Positions 27,146-35,619 of a stretch of 64,000 nt of DNA are shown here, piece after piece (the first letter of the stretch is position 1; every line of letters begins with the position of its first letter). The notes under the pieces were generated by a model, which ran no database searches, had not been told where the DNA came from, and worked only from the letters and a program-made list of their open reading frames with translations. The stretch is from positions 1 to 64,000 of the forward strand of contig KB912001.1 in NCBI GenBank assembly GCA_000383715.1, in the 5' to 3' direction. The DNA is from Verrucomicrobia bacterium SCGC AAA164-E04 (lineage in GTDB: Bacteria; Verrucomicrobiota; Verrucomicrobiia; Limisphaerales; AAA164-E04). The position numbers and the translations under genes are program-made.

Positions 27146-27549
27146 TATTTTTTTGTGGCCAGATTAATTTGTTTGGCTCCTGCCAATGCGGCTTCGTCGT
27201 GAACGTTGGCGTATAAATCAATGGAAACCGTTCGATCGGCTTGAACGATGACAGGCATATCTTCCTGCTTGAGCAAGCGCTTGATAACCCCCCTGACACC
27301 ACGAAGGCCAATTTCCTGACCTCCATGAAAGATTTGTCCCTCGGAAGTGATTGCAATCAATATGGAACGCTTCTCAAGTTGTTGCGCTGAAGCCGCCTGA
27401 GGCTTCTGAACTTCAACGCCGGACTCTTCCACAAAGACCGTGGTCACAATGAAGAAAATCAGGAGGATGAAGACAATGTCAATCAGCGGCGACACGTTGA
27501 TATCGCTGGCACGGGATTGTTGATCAAAAACTAATTTCCGTTTTCTCAT
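27145..27549 (-). CDS. exbD: ExbD/TolR family biopolymer transporter
   Basis: The start MRKRKLVFDQQSRASDINVSPLIDIVFILLIFF at 27549 gives 134 residues, the family's normal size; the longer frame upstream overlaps exbB. The single membrane helix holds the conserved Asp in PLIDIVFILLIFF that conducts protons. The periplasmic part has EVQKPQAASA and the closing PVIVQADRTVSIDLYANV with AGAKQINLAT. It forms the stator with ExbB. It lies 7 bases after exbB and is joined to tonB by a one-base overlap. Confidence 0.93.
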   Translation of the reverse strand: MRKRKLVFDQQSRASDINVSPLIDIVFILLIFFIVTTVFVEESGVEVQKPQAASAQQLEKRSILIAITSEGQIFHGGQEIGLRGVRGVIKRLLKQEDMPVIVQADRTVSIDLYANVHDEAALAGAKQINLATKK

Positions 27550-27556
27550 GATTTGT

Positions 27557-28243
27557 TCAGGCAGTTTGAATAGCCCCGCTTGAATTTGTTGGCAGCTTCG
27601 ATCCGATGGATGAGACCTTTCCCTTCGTTGAATCAATCGGACAGCCCAATCTGAGAAGCCGACATGTATTAAAACGTTCCAGACGTGCAATAGATCGCCT
27701 GAGCCGGTTTCTCCGTTGAATAATGATTGAGAGAATGGCCATGGCCGGTATGGAAATGATCAGGCCAGTCTGAGTCGTAATCAGCGCCTCTGAGATACCT
27801 TGAACGACATTTTGAAATTTCTCACCTTGACCGACGATCATACCGTCGAAGGTCGAAAGCATACCCGTCACTGTTCCCAACAATCCCATCAGAGGACCAA
27901 TGGTGATCATGATTCCTAGAAAATGAATGCGTCGGTTGATCGGTGGAAGGTATTCATTGGAGACCTCAATAAAATGCCTTTTGACGTCTTCGATATCTGA
28001 GTCCTGATTCCACAGCATCTGACGCAGCGGTATGGAGCCTTCATCTAAAATCTCTGTTATTTCATGATCTGAAAGCAAGTGAACTCCCGACTGCACCAGA
28101 TAATGATGTTCCAGTTGCAACCAGAGAAAAAGAGCGCTGTAGTAAATGAAGAATGTCAGAATGAGGAGTGGTAGCATGAGCCAACCACCACTCACCCAAG
28201 TCCAGATCACTTCGACAAAAAAGTTATTGGGGTTCAGTTCCAC
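27557..28243 (-). CDS. exbB: MotA/TolQ/ExbB proton channel protein
   Basis: Product of 228 residues with a GTG start. Three membrane segments are seen: WLMLPLLILTFFIYYSALFLW, then IHFLGIMITIGPLMGLLGTVTGM, then GLIISIPAMAILSII. GLLGTVTGMLSTFDGM and ISEALITTQTGL are the ExbB signatures. It forms the pentameric inner-membrane channel around ExbD. It is the second ExbB-type protein of the operon; the larger one, 4 bases upstream, is TtpC-like. Its C-terminal tail of about 40 residues is cytoplasmic and unremarkable. Confidence 0.92.
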   Translation of the reverse strand: MELNPNNFFVEVIWTWVSGGWLMLPLLILTFFIYYSALFLWLQLEHHYLVQSGVHLLSDHEITEILDEGSIPLRQMLWNQDSDIEDVKRHFIEVSNEYLPPINRRIHFLGIMITIGPLMGLLGTVTGMLSTFDGMIVGQGEKFQNVVQGISEALITTQTGLIISIPAMAILSIIIQRRNRLRRSIARLERFNTCRLLRLGCPIDSTKGKVSSIGSKLPTNSSGAIQTA

Positions 28244-28246
28244 GGA

Positions 28247-29692
28247 CTAGTCAGTTGAATTTTCTGCAGCCTTGAAGCCAACATCTCGGCGGGACAAGCC
28301 GTTCACAAAAGCAATTGAGAGTTTCTCCATCTGCGCCAGGATGCCAGCGACTCTTCGCGATAGCAAGGCATGCGCGATCAAGGCGGGAATTGCCAAAACC
28401 AACCCCATCTCGGTTGTGATAAGTGCCTCCGAGATACCTGAAATAAGCGGTTTGGGATCTCCCGCTCCGAATATTTCCATCAACTTAAACGTCTTGATTA
28501 TTCCCGTTACCGTCCCCAGAAGCCCGAGCAAGGGCGCTGTGGCAGCAGTGACAGCAATCACATTGAGAAAGCGCTCTAATTTAGGCTGCGCTCCCAGGAT
28601 AGATTCAAACATGACTTCTTCTACCAATTCAACAGATTCGCCCGCGTTCTTGACACCTTCAGTCAACATTTGAGCTGCCGGTCCAGATTGCGATGCGGCC
28701 AAACTGAGAGCTCCCTTTGAATCGTCAGCGCCTAGCTTTTCAATTATTTCGTGCACAACCCTGGGTTGTGGCTGGCGGATCAAGGAAACCTGAATGGATT
28801 TATAGATGGCGACAACCATCGAAAGAATCGCAAACCCAATGATCGGGATAACCCAAACCCCTCCTTTTTTAAAATGCTCTTGCCAGGATTCCTTCGTCTC
28901 AGCAAAAGCAACCGCATCCCCCAAAGTCGGATCCACGGGAAGAAGGCCAATCCCGGTCTCGGAGAGATTTTGGATGGCCTTCACCTCGGAGGATCCAATG
29001 GAGCGCATCTTGGGTTTTAACGTACGGGTCTCTTCCACCCAACCAACGGTGCCTTTTGATTCCGATATGAAATAAAGAAGCGGCCCCACTTGAATGAAAC
29101 TTCCCGCAAGCTGCTTTCCCTCTGGATCCAGCGCTGAGCCGGGATATCTTTTACCTGCCAACAGGCCATCGATGCGATCAAGGGAATCAGCTATTTGTTC
29201 CATTGAAGCTGAAATCTTCTCGGCTTCAGTAGTATCAACTCGCTCAAGCAACAGGTCCAATTGACGAAGATCTTCTCCAAAAGTCGATATTTCTCCGGGA
29301 GAAAGTGCAGCCTTGAATGAGGATTCAAACTCATTGAACAAATTACCGGCAATATAATCCAACTCATTTTTCCCGGCCGCCACTTGAGATTCGAGTTGCT
29401 CCAGACTCAAGCTTGATCGGTCGCGCAAGCGCTGCCGCTCTTTTAGAAGGCGTTCTTTGCTATTCGATTCATATCGAAGGTCCGCAAGTTTTTTCCCCAT
29501 CGGGATTTGCTGATCTCGAATTTCCAAACGCAGTACTTTAAGGCGCTCCGTTGCTTCCTCGAGTCGATTTCGCTGCCGCTCGGTAAGTTGTTCAATGGAT
29601 TGGGCCCATCCGCATGTCATGAGGCAAAAACTAACAACACAACAAATACGTTGCACCAGGTGAATCGTAGAAAATCGTTGTAATGTCGTCAT
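28247..29692 (-). CDS. ttpC: TtpC-like MotA/TolQ/ExbB protein with periplasmic coiled-coil
   Basis: The product from 29692 is 481 residues. A signal (LVQRICCVVSFCLMTCGWAQ) precedes a periplasmic coiled-coil of about 120 residues (EQLTERQRNRLEEATERLKVL onward) and a linker with DLRQLDLLLERVDTTEAEK. An ExbB domain with its own helices closes it (GVWVIPIIGFAILSMVVAIY, LLGLLGTVTGIIKTFKLMEIFG, ISEALITTEMGLVLAIPAL). This layout and length fit TtpC, the extra component required by Vibrio TonB2 systems. The start is fixed by a 4-base ATGA overlap with the DUF3450 gene. It is placed before exbB as in those clusters. The name rests on architecture and context. Confidence 0.85.
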   Translation of the reverse strand: MTTLQRFSTIHLVQRICCVVSFCLMTCGWAQSIEQLTERQRNRLEEATERLKVLRLEIRDQQIPMGKKLADLRYESNSKERLLKERQRLRDRSSLSLEQLESQVAAGKNELDYIAGNLFNEFESSFKAALSPGEISTFGEDLRQLDLLLERVDTTEAEKISASMEQIADSLDRIDGLLAGKRYPGSALDPEGKQLAGSFIQVGPLLYFISESKGTVGWVEETRTLKPKMRSIGSSEVKAIQNLSETGIGLLPVDPTLGDAVAFAETKESWQEHFKKGGVWVIPIIGFAILSMVVAIYKSIQVSLIRQPQPRVVHEIIEKLGADDSKGALSLAASQSGPAAQMLTEGVKNAGESVELVEEVMFESILGAQPKLERFLNVIAVTAATAPLLGLLGTVTGIIKTFKLMEIFGAGDPKPLISGISEALITTEMGLVLAIPALIAHALLSRRVAGILAQMEKLSIAFVNGLSRRDVGFKAAENSTD

Positions 29693-30477
29693 CTTTGGGT
29701 TTGCTTTGTGGCGACTGGTAGTGAAAGAAACCCAGCTTCGACACCATTCCCTGATGCCAATGCGATCGCACGTTGAATACTGGAAACAAGTTGTGGACGG
29801 GACTCCCATTGCCAACCGTTTTCGGCCGGGATACCAACGCCCCCTTCCTTACTGTCTGATGTCATGAAGTATGAGGCACCGAGTCCGAAATGAATGGTGT
29901 AAATTTCACGTGTTTCCCCATCCGAGAGATTCATGAGCTCCTCACCTGTCGTCACCACTCTGTCAAATCTCTGGATTTCAGTGATCATTGCGATCACCGC
30001 TTGCATGCGAGCGGCTATACCGAGTGATGCCTTTTTGGAATCGTCAGGCAGACGATCCATGATCATTTTCAATTTATCCACCAGCGGTTTTGGCAGACGT
30101 GGAAAGAGTGTTTTTAATCGAATCTCGAAAGAATCAAGAGAGATTTTTACGCTGCTGGATAATTCTGCATGAGTGTCGCTCTTTTTGACAAGTTCGATGC
30201 GGCGTCTCTCGCTTTCATCGGCAGCAACGCTCAAGTCTTCCAGTTGTTCCTTTATCGTGGCGATTTCAGCTTCAGCCACAGCGGTCATGTCTTCCAGAAG
30301 ACGCTTTTTTTCATCCCAGGCGAGCCGTTCACTGGAAATATTTTTTTCAAGTTCCACCCATTGAGCTACAGCAGCCCGCGCGTCAGCGAGACGGTCGTCG
30401 GCAAATGCGATAGATCCGACTGAGCCAAGGAGCGTGGTGATGACAAAAAGTTGCCATAATGTTGTTTGGAATATCAT
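29689..30477 (-). CDS. DUF3450 family periplasmic coiled-coil protein
   Basis: Product of 262 residues from the ATG at 30477; a TTG two codons earlier is possible. The signal LWQLFVITTLLGSVGSIAFAD is followed by long amphipathic helices (EKKRLLEDMTAVAEAEIATIKEQLEDL) and a conserved second half with LFPRLPKPLVDKLKMIMDRLPDD, VVTTGEELMNLSDGE, REIYTIHFGLGASYFMT and NGWQWE. These features mark DUF3450, known as the first gene of ttpC-exbB-exbD-tonB clusters. Its role there is not established. It opens the operon, about 17 bases after a Fur-like site. Confidence 0.88.
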   Translation of the reverse strand: MIFQTTLWQLFVITTLLGSVGSIAFADDRLADARAAVAQWVELEKNISSERLAWDEKKRLLEDMTAVAEAEIATIKEQLEDLSVAADESERRRIELVKKSDTHAELSSSVKISLDSFEIRLKTLFPRLPKPLVDKLKMIMDRLPDDSKKASLGIAARMQAVIAMITEIQRFDRVVTTGEELMNLSDGETREIYTIHFGLGASYFMTSDSKEGGVGIPAENGWQWESRPQLVSSIQRAIALASGNGVEAGFLSLPVATKQTQR

Positions 30478-30493
30478 TTTCAACTACTTCATT

Positions 30494-30515
30494 AATAAGA
30501 ATGAGTCTCAATTGC
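30494..30515. promoter_or_regulatory. Fur-box-like operator upstream of the TonB operon
   Basis: The core AATAAGAATGAGTCTCAAT (30494-30512) differs at one of 19 positions from the reverse complement of the site ahead of the TonB-dependent receptor gene. It resembles the GAATGAGTCTC-type iron boxes. It lies between a TTGCAA hexamer and the DUF3450 start, where a repressor would block transcription. Confidence 0.65.
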
Positions 30516-30573
30516 AAGCAGAGAGCCATGTATCCTGCTGATAAGTACTCGACTGGTTTTTGGAATGCAAATA

Positions 30574-30603
30574 CGCCAGCTGACCGAAAAAGGTCAACTG
30601 GCG
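30574..30603. terminator. Hairpin downstream of the TonB receptor gene
   Basis: CGCCAG-C-TGACC pairs with GGTCA-A-CTGGCG around a six-base loop, with one mismatch. It lies 34 bases after the receptor stop on the minus strand. The following bases on that strand are only moderately T-rich, so termination is likely but not certain. Confidence 0.5.
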
Positions 30604-30636
30604 CGATGGTTCGAGGAACTGAAGAGGAAAACCGCT

Positions 30637-32967
30637 TCAGAAATTCATTTCTACGCCTCCGTTGAAAAACCTTGGTAATCCTGGACGGGGACCATGAGGG
30701 TGTCTGGAAGCCACATATTCTTTATCGAAAAGATTGCGGATACCGCCAAAAATGGTCGTATTCTCTCTTAGCTGATAGCGAACCGAGAGGTCCGTTAACA
30801 AATAATTGTCAGTAGTCCCTACTCTGGCATCTGGCGTACCATCGGCTCGGATATTTCCGCTGTTGTTACTGGCACTTGTGTAGGTCTCTGGAACATAGGT
30901 TAAGCTTGCATAAGCGCCAAGTTTCCCAAATTCCAATCCAGCTTGAAGATTGAACTGGTAATTTGGAATATATGGCACTTCTGCACCATCAAGACCACCT
31001 TCAAACAAAGATTCTGCATCCGTATTTCTGGCATTCCCATCCAGAGTCGCATCAGTCAGTGTCACACTCAAGCGCACAGGCGTGCGAACCGACCAATCCG
31101 ATGCCTGACCATGATCATATCCAAGGGCCAACTCAAGCCCCATGGAGTCGATGTCGCCGACATTTTCAGTAGTCGCAGAACCGCCTCCGCCAATGTTGCC
31201 TCCGACGATCAAATCATTGAAGTCGGTCTTGAATGCAATGGCCTCTGCAGTCAAGCCGCTTTCAGGGTTGTTGTATCTTGTTCCCAACTCGTAGCTCCAT
31301 GACGTTTCTTCCTCCAGATTACTGCGAATGGAGGATCTTGGACCTGGCATCGAAAAGCCTCGGTGAACACCAAAAAAGGCATTCCAATCTTGATTGATTT
31401 CGTATCCAAAACTGACACCGCCGGCAACTGCATCGATACTTCCATCTCCTGAGGCTGGGCTGCCCCCTCCATCACCGCGCCGTTGATCCTGCTCATAGTC
31501 TTGATCAACAGTTTCAAATCGAATACCGGGAGTTATCGACCAGCGGTCCCATTTAATCTGATCCTGGGTATGAATCGCAAGCGCTCTTGACTGTTGAATT
31601 CGGTCACCCGCTGCCCCCTTGACTCCCGTCTGGGCCCCTGTAATGGCTCCGCTGGCATCCTGATCATATTGGACATCCCACTGAAAACGATCGATTTCAT
31701 CGAAATGCAATCGAACACCTGTTTCCCATTCGTGCTCTGCATTACCTGTCACAAATTGTTTGGTTGCGCTGGTTTGTATACCGTAAAGCTGGTAATCACG
31801 TGCGTTATTTCTGAGACGATACGTACCTGCAGCCTGACCTTTCAGGATAGCCAGTCCTCCACCGGCACTCGTATCCTGAAGAGCTTGGGAGAGCCCCATT
31901 TTCACAGGCGCTCTAAGGTCTTTGAGTTTGGCCCAGTTTCGGGTGAAGTTCTGAAGATAGGCAGTGGTTGCAATGCGCAAGCTCGGATCCGGCTCAACAA
32001 TGTGACGAAGCGAAAATTGCTGCTGCTCTGTTTCAATACGATCAAACCTCGAGGCTGCATAACGTCTGAAGGGATCCGTATTAAAATCTTCTTCTGATAA
32101 CCCAAGGTAAGTCTCATTCGCGTCCAGACCAGAGAATCCATATTTGAATTCTATCCTGTTGTAATTGGCCGTATCGGGTTCCCAGAAGATTTTCACCATG
32201 GGCTCAACCCGCTTGAAACCCGTATCATCCGTGTCGGAAAAATCAGGTGTCGCATCGATGGTCTTGAATCCGTCGCTACCGTGATAGAAACCTTCCACCA
32301 GATAACCAACGCGGCCACCTTTGTTGAGCTCCTGAACATCACCATGCCAAAAATGCCCAATCACCTCGTTGTAGGATCCATATGAAAATTTGAGGAATGT
32401 CTCCTGATCGGCAGGTATGGGCGTGGATAGATAATTAATGACGCCACCTGTGATATGGGGGCCATACTTGATTTGACTACTTCCCTTCAAAATTTCCAAA
32501 CCACTCATACGTCCTATGTTTGGAATATAATAAGCCGAAGGTGCTGAGTAAGGAGCAGGCGCACTGAGGATACCATCCTCCATAACGGTGACAGCTTTGC
32601 TTCGTTCAGTTGTGACACCCCGCACACTGATATTCGGAAAAAGCCCGTTACCATCTTCTTCTCGCACATAAACGCCCGGTACTTGACGAAGAACTCGGTT
32701 TACATCGACGTAGTTTTGCTTTTTGAGATCATCCTTGCCGATGAATACCCCAGAGGCAGGAAGCACTTGCTGTGATGCATCGGAGCCAATCAAAGACACT
32801 TCAGGCAACAACACTGATTCCTGTGTGTTCGAAGATTCCTGGGCTTTGAGTGATGAGGAAAAAATCAGCCCCATGCAGATTGTGGTTGATACCCCTGAAT
32901 GCATACTGATGCCTAATGAGTTATTTTTTTTGATAACCTCTCTTTGTGAGGTGAGATGTCGGTTCAT
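30637..32967 (-). CDS. TonB-dependent outer-membrane receptor (FecA-like siderophore/iron type)
   Basis: Product of 776 residues with a signal region (MHSGVSTTICMGLIFSSSLKAQ). The plug domain has VNRVLRQVPGVYVREEDGNG, NISVRGVTTERSKAVTVMEDG and GLEILKGSSQIKYGPHITGG. The 22-strand barrel ends in the typical NLFDKEYVASRHPHGPRPG and a terminal Phe (GGVEMNF). The plug sequence is closest in type to FecA and related ferric-siderophore receptors. Iron transport is supported by a Fur-like site over its promoter and by the linked TonB operon. The exact siderophore cannot be told. There is no extended N-terminal FecA signalling domain, so it should not act through a FecIR pair. Confidence 0.93.
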   Translation of the reverse strand: MNRHLTSQREVIKKNNSLGISMHSGVSTTICMGLIFSSSLKAQESSNTQESVLLPEVSLIGSDASQQVLPASGVFIGKDDLKKQNYVDVNRVLRQVPGVYVREEDGNGLFPNISVRGVTTERSKAVTVMEDGILSAPAPYSAPSAYYIPNIGRMSGLEILKGSSQIKYGPHITGGVINYLSTPIPADQETFLKFSYGSYNEVIGHFWHGDVQELNKGGRVGYLVEGFYHGSDGFKTIDATPDFSDTDDTGFKRVEPMVKIFWEPDTANYNRIEFKYGFSGLDANETYLGLSEEDFNTDPFRRYAASRFDRIETEQQQFSLRHIVEPDPSLRIATTAYLQNFTRNWAKLKDLRAPVKMGLSQALQDTSAGGGLAILKGQAAGTYRLRNNARDYQLYGIQTSATKQFVTGNAEHEWETGVRLHFDEIDRFQWDVQYDQDASGAITGAQTGVKGAAGDRIQQSRALAIHTQDQIKWDRWSITPGIRFETVDQDYEQDQRRGDGGGSPASGDGSIDAVAGGVSFGYEINQDWNAFFGVHRGFSMPGPRSSIRSNLEEETSWSYELGTRYNNPESGLTAEAIAFKTDFNDLIVGGNIGGGGSATTENVGDIDSMGLELALGYDHGQASDWSVRTPVRLSVTLTDATLDGNARNTDAESLFEGGLDGAEVPYIPNYQFNLQAGLEFGKLGAYASLTYVPETYTSASNNSGNIRADGTPDARVGTTDNYLLTDLSVRYQLRENTTIFGGIRNLFDKEYVASRHPHGPRPGLPRFFNGGVEMNF

Positions 32968-33010
32968 TTTATATTTCCAGATATTGTGTTAAGGATTCCG
33001 CTGTTGCGAT

Positions 33011-33029
33011 TGAGACTCATTCTCATTAA
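33011..33029. promoter_or_regulatory. Fur-box-like operator over the receptor promoter
   Basis: The minus-strand core reads AATGAGAATGAGTCTCAAT... and covers a possible -10 hexamer (GAGAAT, 33019-33024). A perfect TTGACA (-35) lies 16 bases away at 33041-33046. The site is nearly identical to the one at 30494. Confidence 0.7.
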
Positions 33030-33046
33030 GTGGAACCTTCTGTCAA
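33019..33046 (-). promoter_or_regulatory. Sigma-70 promoter of the TonB-dependent receptor
   Basis: TTGACA at 33046-33041 and GAGAAT at 33024-33019 on the minus strand have 16-base spacing. The -10 box lies inside the Fur-like site, the classic layout for iron repression. Confidence 0.5.
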
Positions 33047-33432
33047 TATTTTTATTTGAGTTAAGCAAAACTTTTGGAATGTTTATGCGAGTCGTTTTGG
33101 TTGTTAGTTCAAGGCCTTTTTTGTTCGATTATTAAGCCAGAAAGAATTTGTCACCGGAAGCGCTGTCATAACAAGTTCAAGAGAGAATATTTGAGCCAAG
33201 GGTTTTCACCACGGCGAAGCAAGCTGCTTGATCGCAATCAAGCGGAGTTGGAAATACGATCAAGCAAAGCAGATCATTGTCGGATCTGAAGACGCCATGC
33301 TGAGATTTTTCCAAAGGCGTTACATCAAGTAACTGGTCCATTTCATCGTAAAAGGAGCTGCCTCCTGTTCGCATGAACATAGAAAAAACCTCAATCGAGA
33401 GGTCGATCAGGCCATGCGTCAGCAAGGAAACG
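33047..33432. other. Intergenic region, no gene recognised
   Basis: Lies between the prepilin-like gene's 3' end and the receptor promoter. Frames here are antisense shadows or short. I see no stable hairpin with a T tract. Confidence 0.45.
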
Positions 33433-34170
33433 TCACCACCAAAAAAAGGGCCCTCGAGTTCTTCGCTGTTGCATCTGACTGAATGGCTTCCATGCAACAT
33501 GCGCATCCAGGTAAAGAGCGTTGCCACCCGCAGGAAGCCGATCTTGAGCCCCTCCCCCGGCAAGGTGAGGAGAACTGTGCCCCTTCCAACCTCCATCGAC
33601 TTTGGAAAAATTACCGCCATGCCCCTCACGATCGTTACGATTGGAGAGCGTGGCATCGGCGACAAAAATCCCCTCGGAAATTCCAATGGTATAGGTAGCC
33701 CCGCTGCGGTTATCAGTCACTGTCTTTAACTGAATTCGCTCAAAAATATTGCTTTGAGCCAAACCCGGGGATCCCTTGGTGGCAAATGCGTAACCAAGGA
33801 CCTTGAATTGAGAGGTGAAATTCCAGAGGGTGTCATTGTTCTGTTTGGCAAACGACGGACAGTATAGGATGTTTCGATCAAAACCGTATCCCAGCAAATT
33901 GGAAACAACGGTCTGAGGCATATCCCATGACCAATTACCCACCTGATTCTGATGATTGACCATGGGTGGCAGATGATTGTTGTTATCATCTGCATACATG
34001 TGACTGGCGATACCAAGCTGCCGCAAGCTACTCAGGCATTTGGTTCTTTTGGCCTTTTCCTTGGCTTTGGATAATGCCGGCAGAAGCATGCCTGCAAGGA
34101 TGGCGATGATGGCAATCACAACCAATAACTCAATCAGTGTAAAGCCAGATTTGAAATCAGATTTTTTCAT
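33433..34170 (-). CDS. Prepilin-type N-terminal methylation protein (type II pseudopilin-like)
   Basis: Product of 245 residues. The N-terminus [21 protein letters not shown] is a textbook class III signal: PilD would cleave after the Gly and methylate the Phe. The helix is followed by [25 protein letters not shown] and by a C-terminal H/DG-type motif ([29 protein letters not shown]). This architecture occurs in many copies in Verrucomicrobiota, Lentisphaerota and Planctomycetota genomes. These stand-alone pseudopilins are probably surface or secretion-linked proteins. No secretion genes are nearby. Confidence 0.9.
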   Translation of the reverse strand: MKKSDFKSGFTLIELLVVIAIIAILAGMLLPALSKAKEKAKRTKCLSSLRQLGIASHMYADDNNNHLPPMVNHQNQVGNWSWDMPQTVVSNLLGYGFDRNILYCPSFAKQNNDTLWNFTSQFKVLGYAFATKGSPGLAQSNIFERIQLKTVTDNRSGATYTIGISEGIFVADATLSNRNDREGHGGNFSKVDGGWKGHSSPHLAGGGAQDRLPAGGNALYLDAHVAWKPFSQMQQRRTRGPFFWW

Positions 34171-34464
34171 GGTTCACTTGTTTGGATTGTCGTCCATAAT
34201 GCGTTGTTGATATGAGCAAGTAAAGCAATTATCGAGTGAACAGAACCCTCTCAATGGAGCCTTTAAATTCGGGAGCAAGCGAAACGGTTGTTCAGCGATG
34301 TGATTAAACTTTTCTGGATGCTGATCACTTTGGATGTTCCTCTATTATCTTCATGCTCATTTTGCATGAATACCCCACCTATTTCGCCTTGAGCTCTATC
34401 AATTCTCATATGTGAGAGTGGCATCGTGCTTGCAATCAGAATTGTTGAACCAAACAAGACTGTC

Positions 34465-35232
34465 ATGAAAAAGATATTAAATATTGCAAAACAAAAATTT
34501 GCATTCGCTTTAATCGGCTGCTCCATACTTATTGGCTTTTCAAGTGCGATGGCTCAATCAACTATTTTCAATGGTGACGAGGTAATTGCCCATGGTTATG
34601 GCTCAGCTTGGACGCTGCGCGGCGCCAAACTCGAGGCTTATGATCAATTGATGGAGGATCGAGCAAGAATTGAAGCTAGTATTCCTGCTCACCTGAGGAT
34701 CTAGTGGGGACAAATTAGAGGAACTGAAATGTCATACTGGAGCAGCTATGGTTGGCATTTAACTCAGGTTGGCACTGTCTACGATCCAAACGGTGCAGTC
34801 TGTTATTCAGAATTCATGCAATTAATGGATATTCTTGAAGCAGCTGAGCAACAAATAATCGATGACCTCGATGCAAGAGGGTGGATTGGTAATATGACAG
34901 GAGGGTCCAAATGCGATGAGGTACACGACTATATTCAGAATGCCATTCGACGGATCGTGAACAACTTAAACGCAGCGTTTACATGTTACGATGTGGTCAG
35001 CCTATGCGACTACGGATGGCTTCCAAATGAATATGCAGCGCATATTTACCTGGGGGTAATTGACAAGAACACGGGTGAGGTAATGTATGTGCTGGATCCC
35101 TGGCGTTATGCGGGCAGTTGCCACCTCATTCCATTTGAGCAAGATCCCAATGGAGGAAATCCTGACGAAGTAATCCCATGGGAATTGGATGGCACGACAA
35201 ATCAGCTCTATGATTATATGTTTGATGAATGA
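34465..35232 (+). pseudogene. Small secreted protein interrupted by an in-frame TAG (or two adjacent cistrons)
   Basis: The frame from the ATG at 34465 encodes a signal peptide (FAFALIGCSILIGFSSAMAQ) and a short mature part ending in IEASIPAHLRI at a TAG (34702-34704). Eight sense codons later, in the same frame, the ATG at 34729 opens a 167-codon stretch. Only that one stop separates the two. The simplest reading is one secreted protein of about 255 residues broken by a nonsense mutation. Alternatively the second part is a separate gene, since AGAGGA lies 6 bases before its ATG. No family is recognised. Confidence 0.55.
34729..35232 (+). CDS. Hypothetical protein (C-terminal part of the interrupted frame)
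   Basis: Product of 167 residues without its own signal peptide. The stretch YAAHIYLGVIDKNTGEVMYVLDPWR, with a conserved-looking His and Asp, and upstream Cys residues (CYSEF, KCDEVHDYI, FTCYDVV, SLCDYGW) recall the Cys-His-Asp layout of papain- or transglutaminase-like folds. This is only a resemblance. The Cys content fits an exported protein and supports the view that it once followed the signal peptide 24 bases upstream. A rho-independent terminator follows. Confidence 0.55.
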   Translation: MSYWSSYGWHLTQVGTVYDPNGAVCYSEFMQLMDILEAAEQQIIDDLDARGWIGNMTGGSKCDEVHDYIQNAIRRIVNNLNAAFTCYDVVSLCDYGWLPNEYAAHIYLGVIDKNTGEVMYVLDPWRYAGSCHLIPFEQDPNGGNPDEVIPWELDGTTNQLYDYMFDE

Positions 35233-35290
35233 GTGTCGCGTAGTCGACCCATCAATTTTCTCACGGGAATCCTTCCTGTGAAAACCATCG

Positions 35291-35319
35291 AAAGCCCTTG
35301 AAATTTCAAGGGCTTTTTT
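35291..35319 (+). terminator. Rho-independent terminator
   Basis: The stem AAAGCCCTTGAAA / TTTCAAGGGCTTT is followed by T residues, 58 bases after the stop at 35232. Confidence 0.9.
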
Positions 35320-35619
35320 AATGCGCGTAACATATCTGACGGGAGCGGAATCATAAAAGAAGACCCAGCAAATCCCTTGGGTTCAGGCATCTGTTGTATA
35401 CCAGATAGGTATCTCTCAAAAACCCATAATTGCTACATAATCTACCCCACTTCAAATACATGGTTAGCGATTAGTTTATTATTTGGACACTCGCTTTTAA
35501 AAACTCAAATACTTTGCCAATTTTATCACTCTGGTGAAATTGATTCGAGCGAGCAAGCTCAGTGAGATAGGAGCAAGCGCCGAGACAAAAGAAAATATAG
35601 CATTCCTGTCGCACTTTGA
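35320..35619. other. Intergenic region, no gene recognised
   Basis: AT-rich, with one 62-codon plus-strand frame (35377-35565) that has no ribosome-binding site or known relative. Confidence 0.45.

Noticed and set aside
29689-33046. FecIR-type sigma signalling for the receptor
   Set aside because: The receptor has no N-terminal signalling domain and the only ECF sigma gene is 7 kb away with a different partner.
34702-34704. Genome-wide reassignment of TAG
   Set aside because: TAG serves as a normal stop elsewhere, for example at the end of exbD (27145-27147).
35377-35565. 62-codon ORF whose end (CQFYHSGE) resembles part of the 419-712 ORF (CEFYHTGE)
   Set aside because: The similarity is only about eight residues and rests on one short shared DNA string (AATTTTATCAC). 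It is probably chance.
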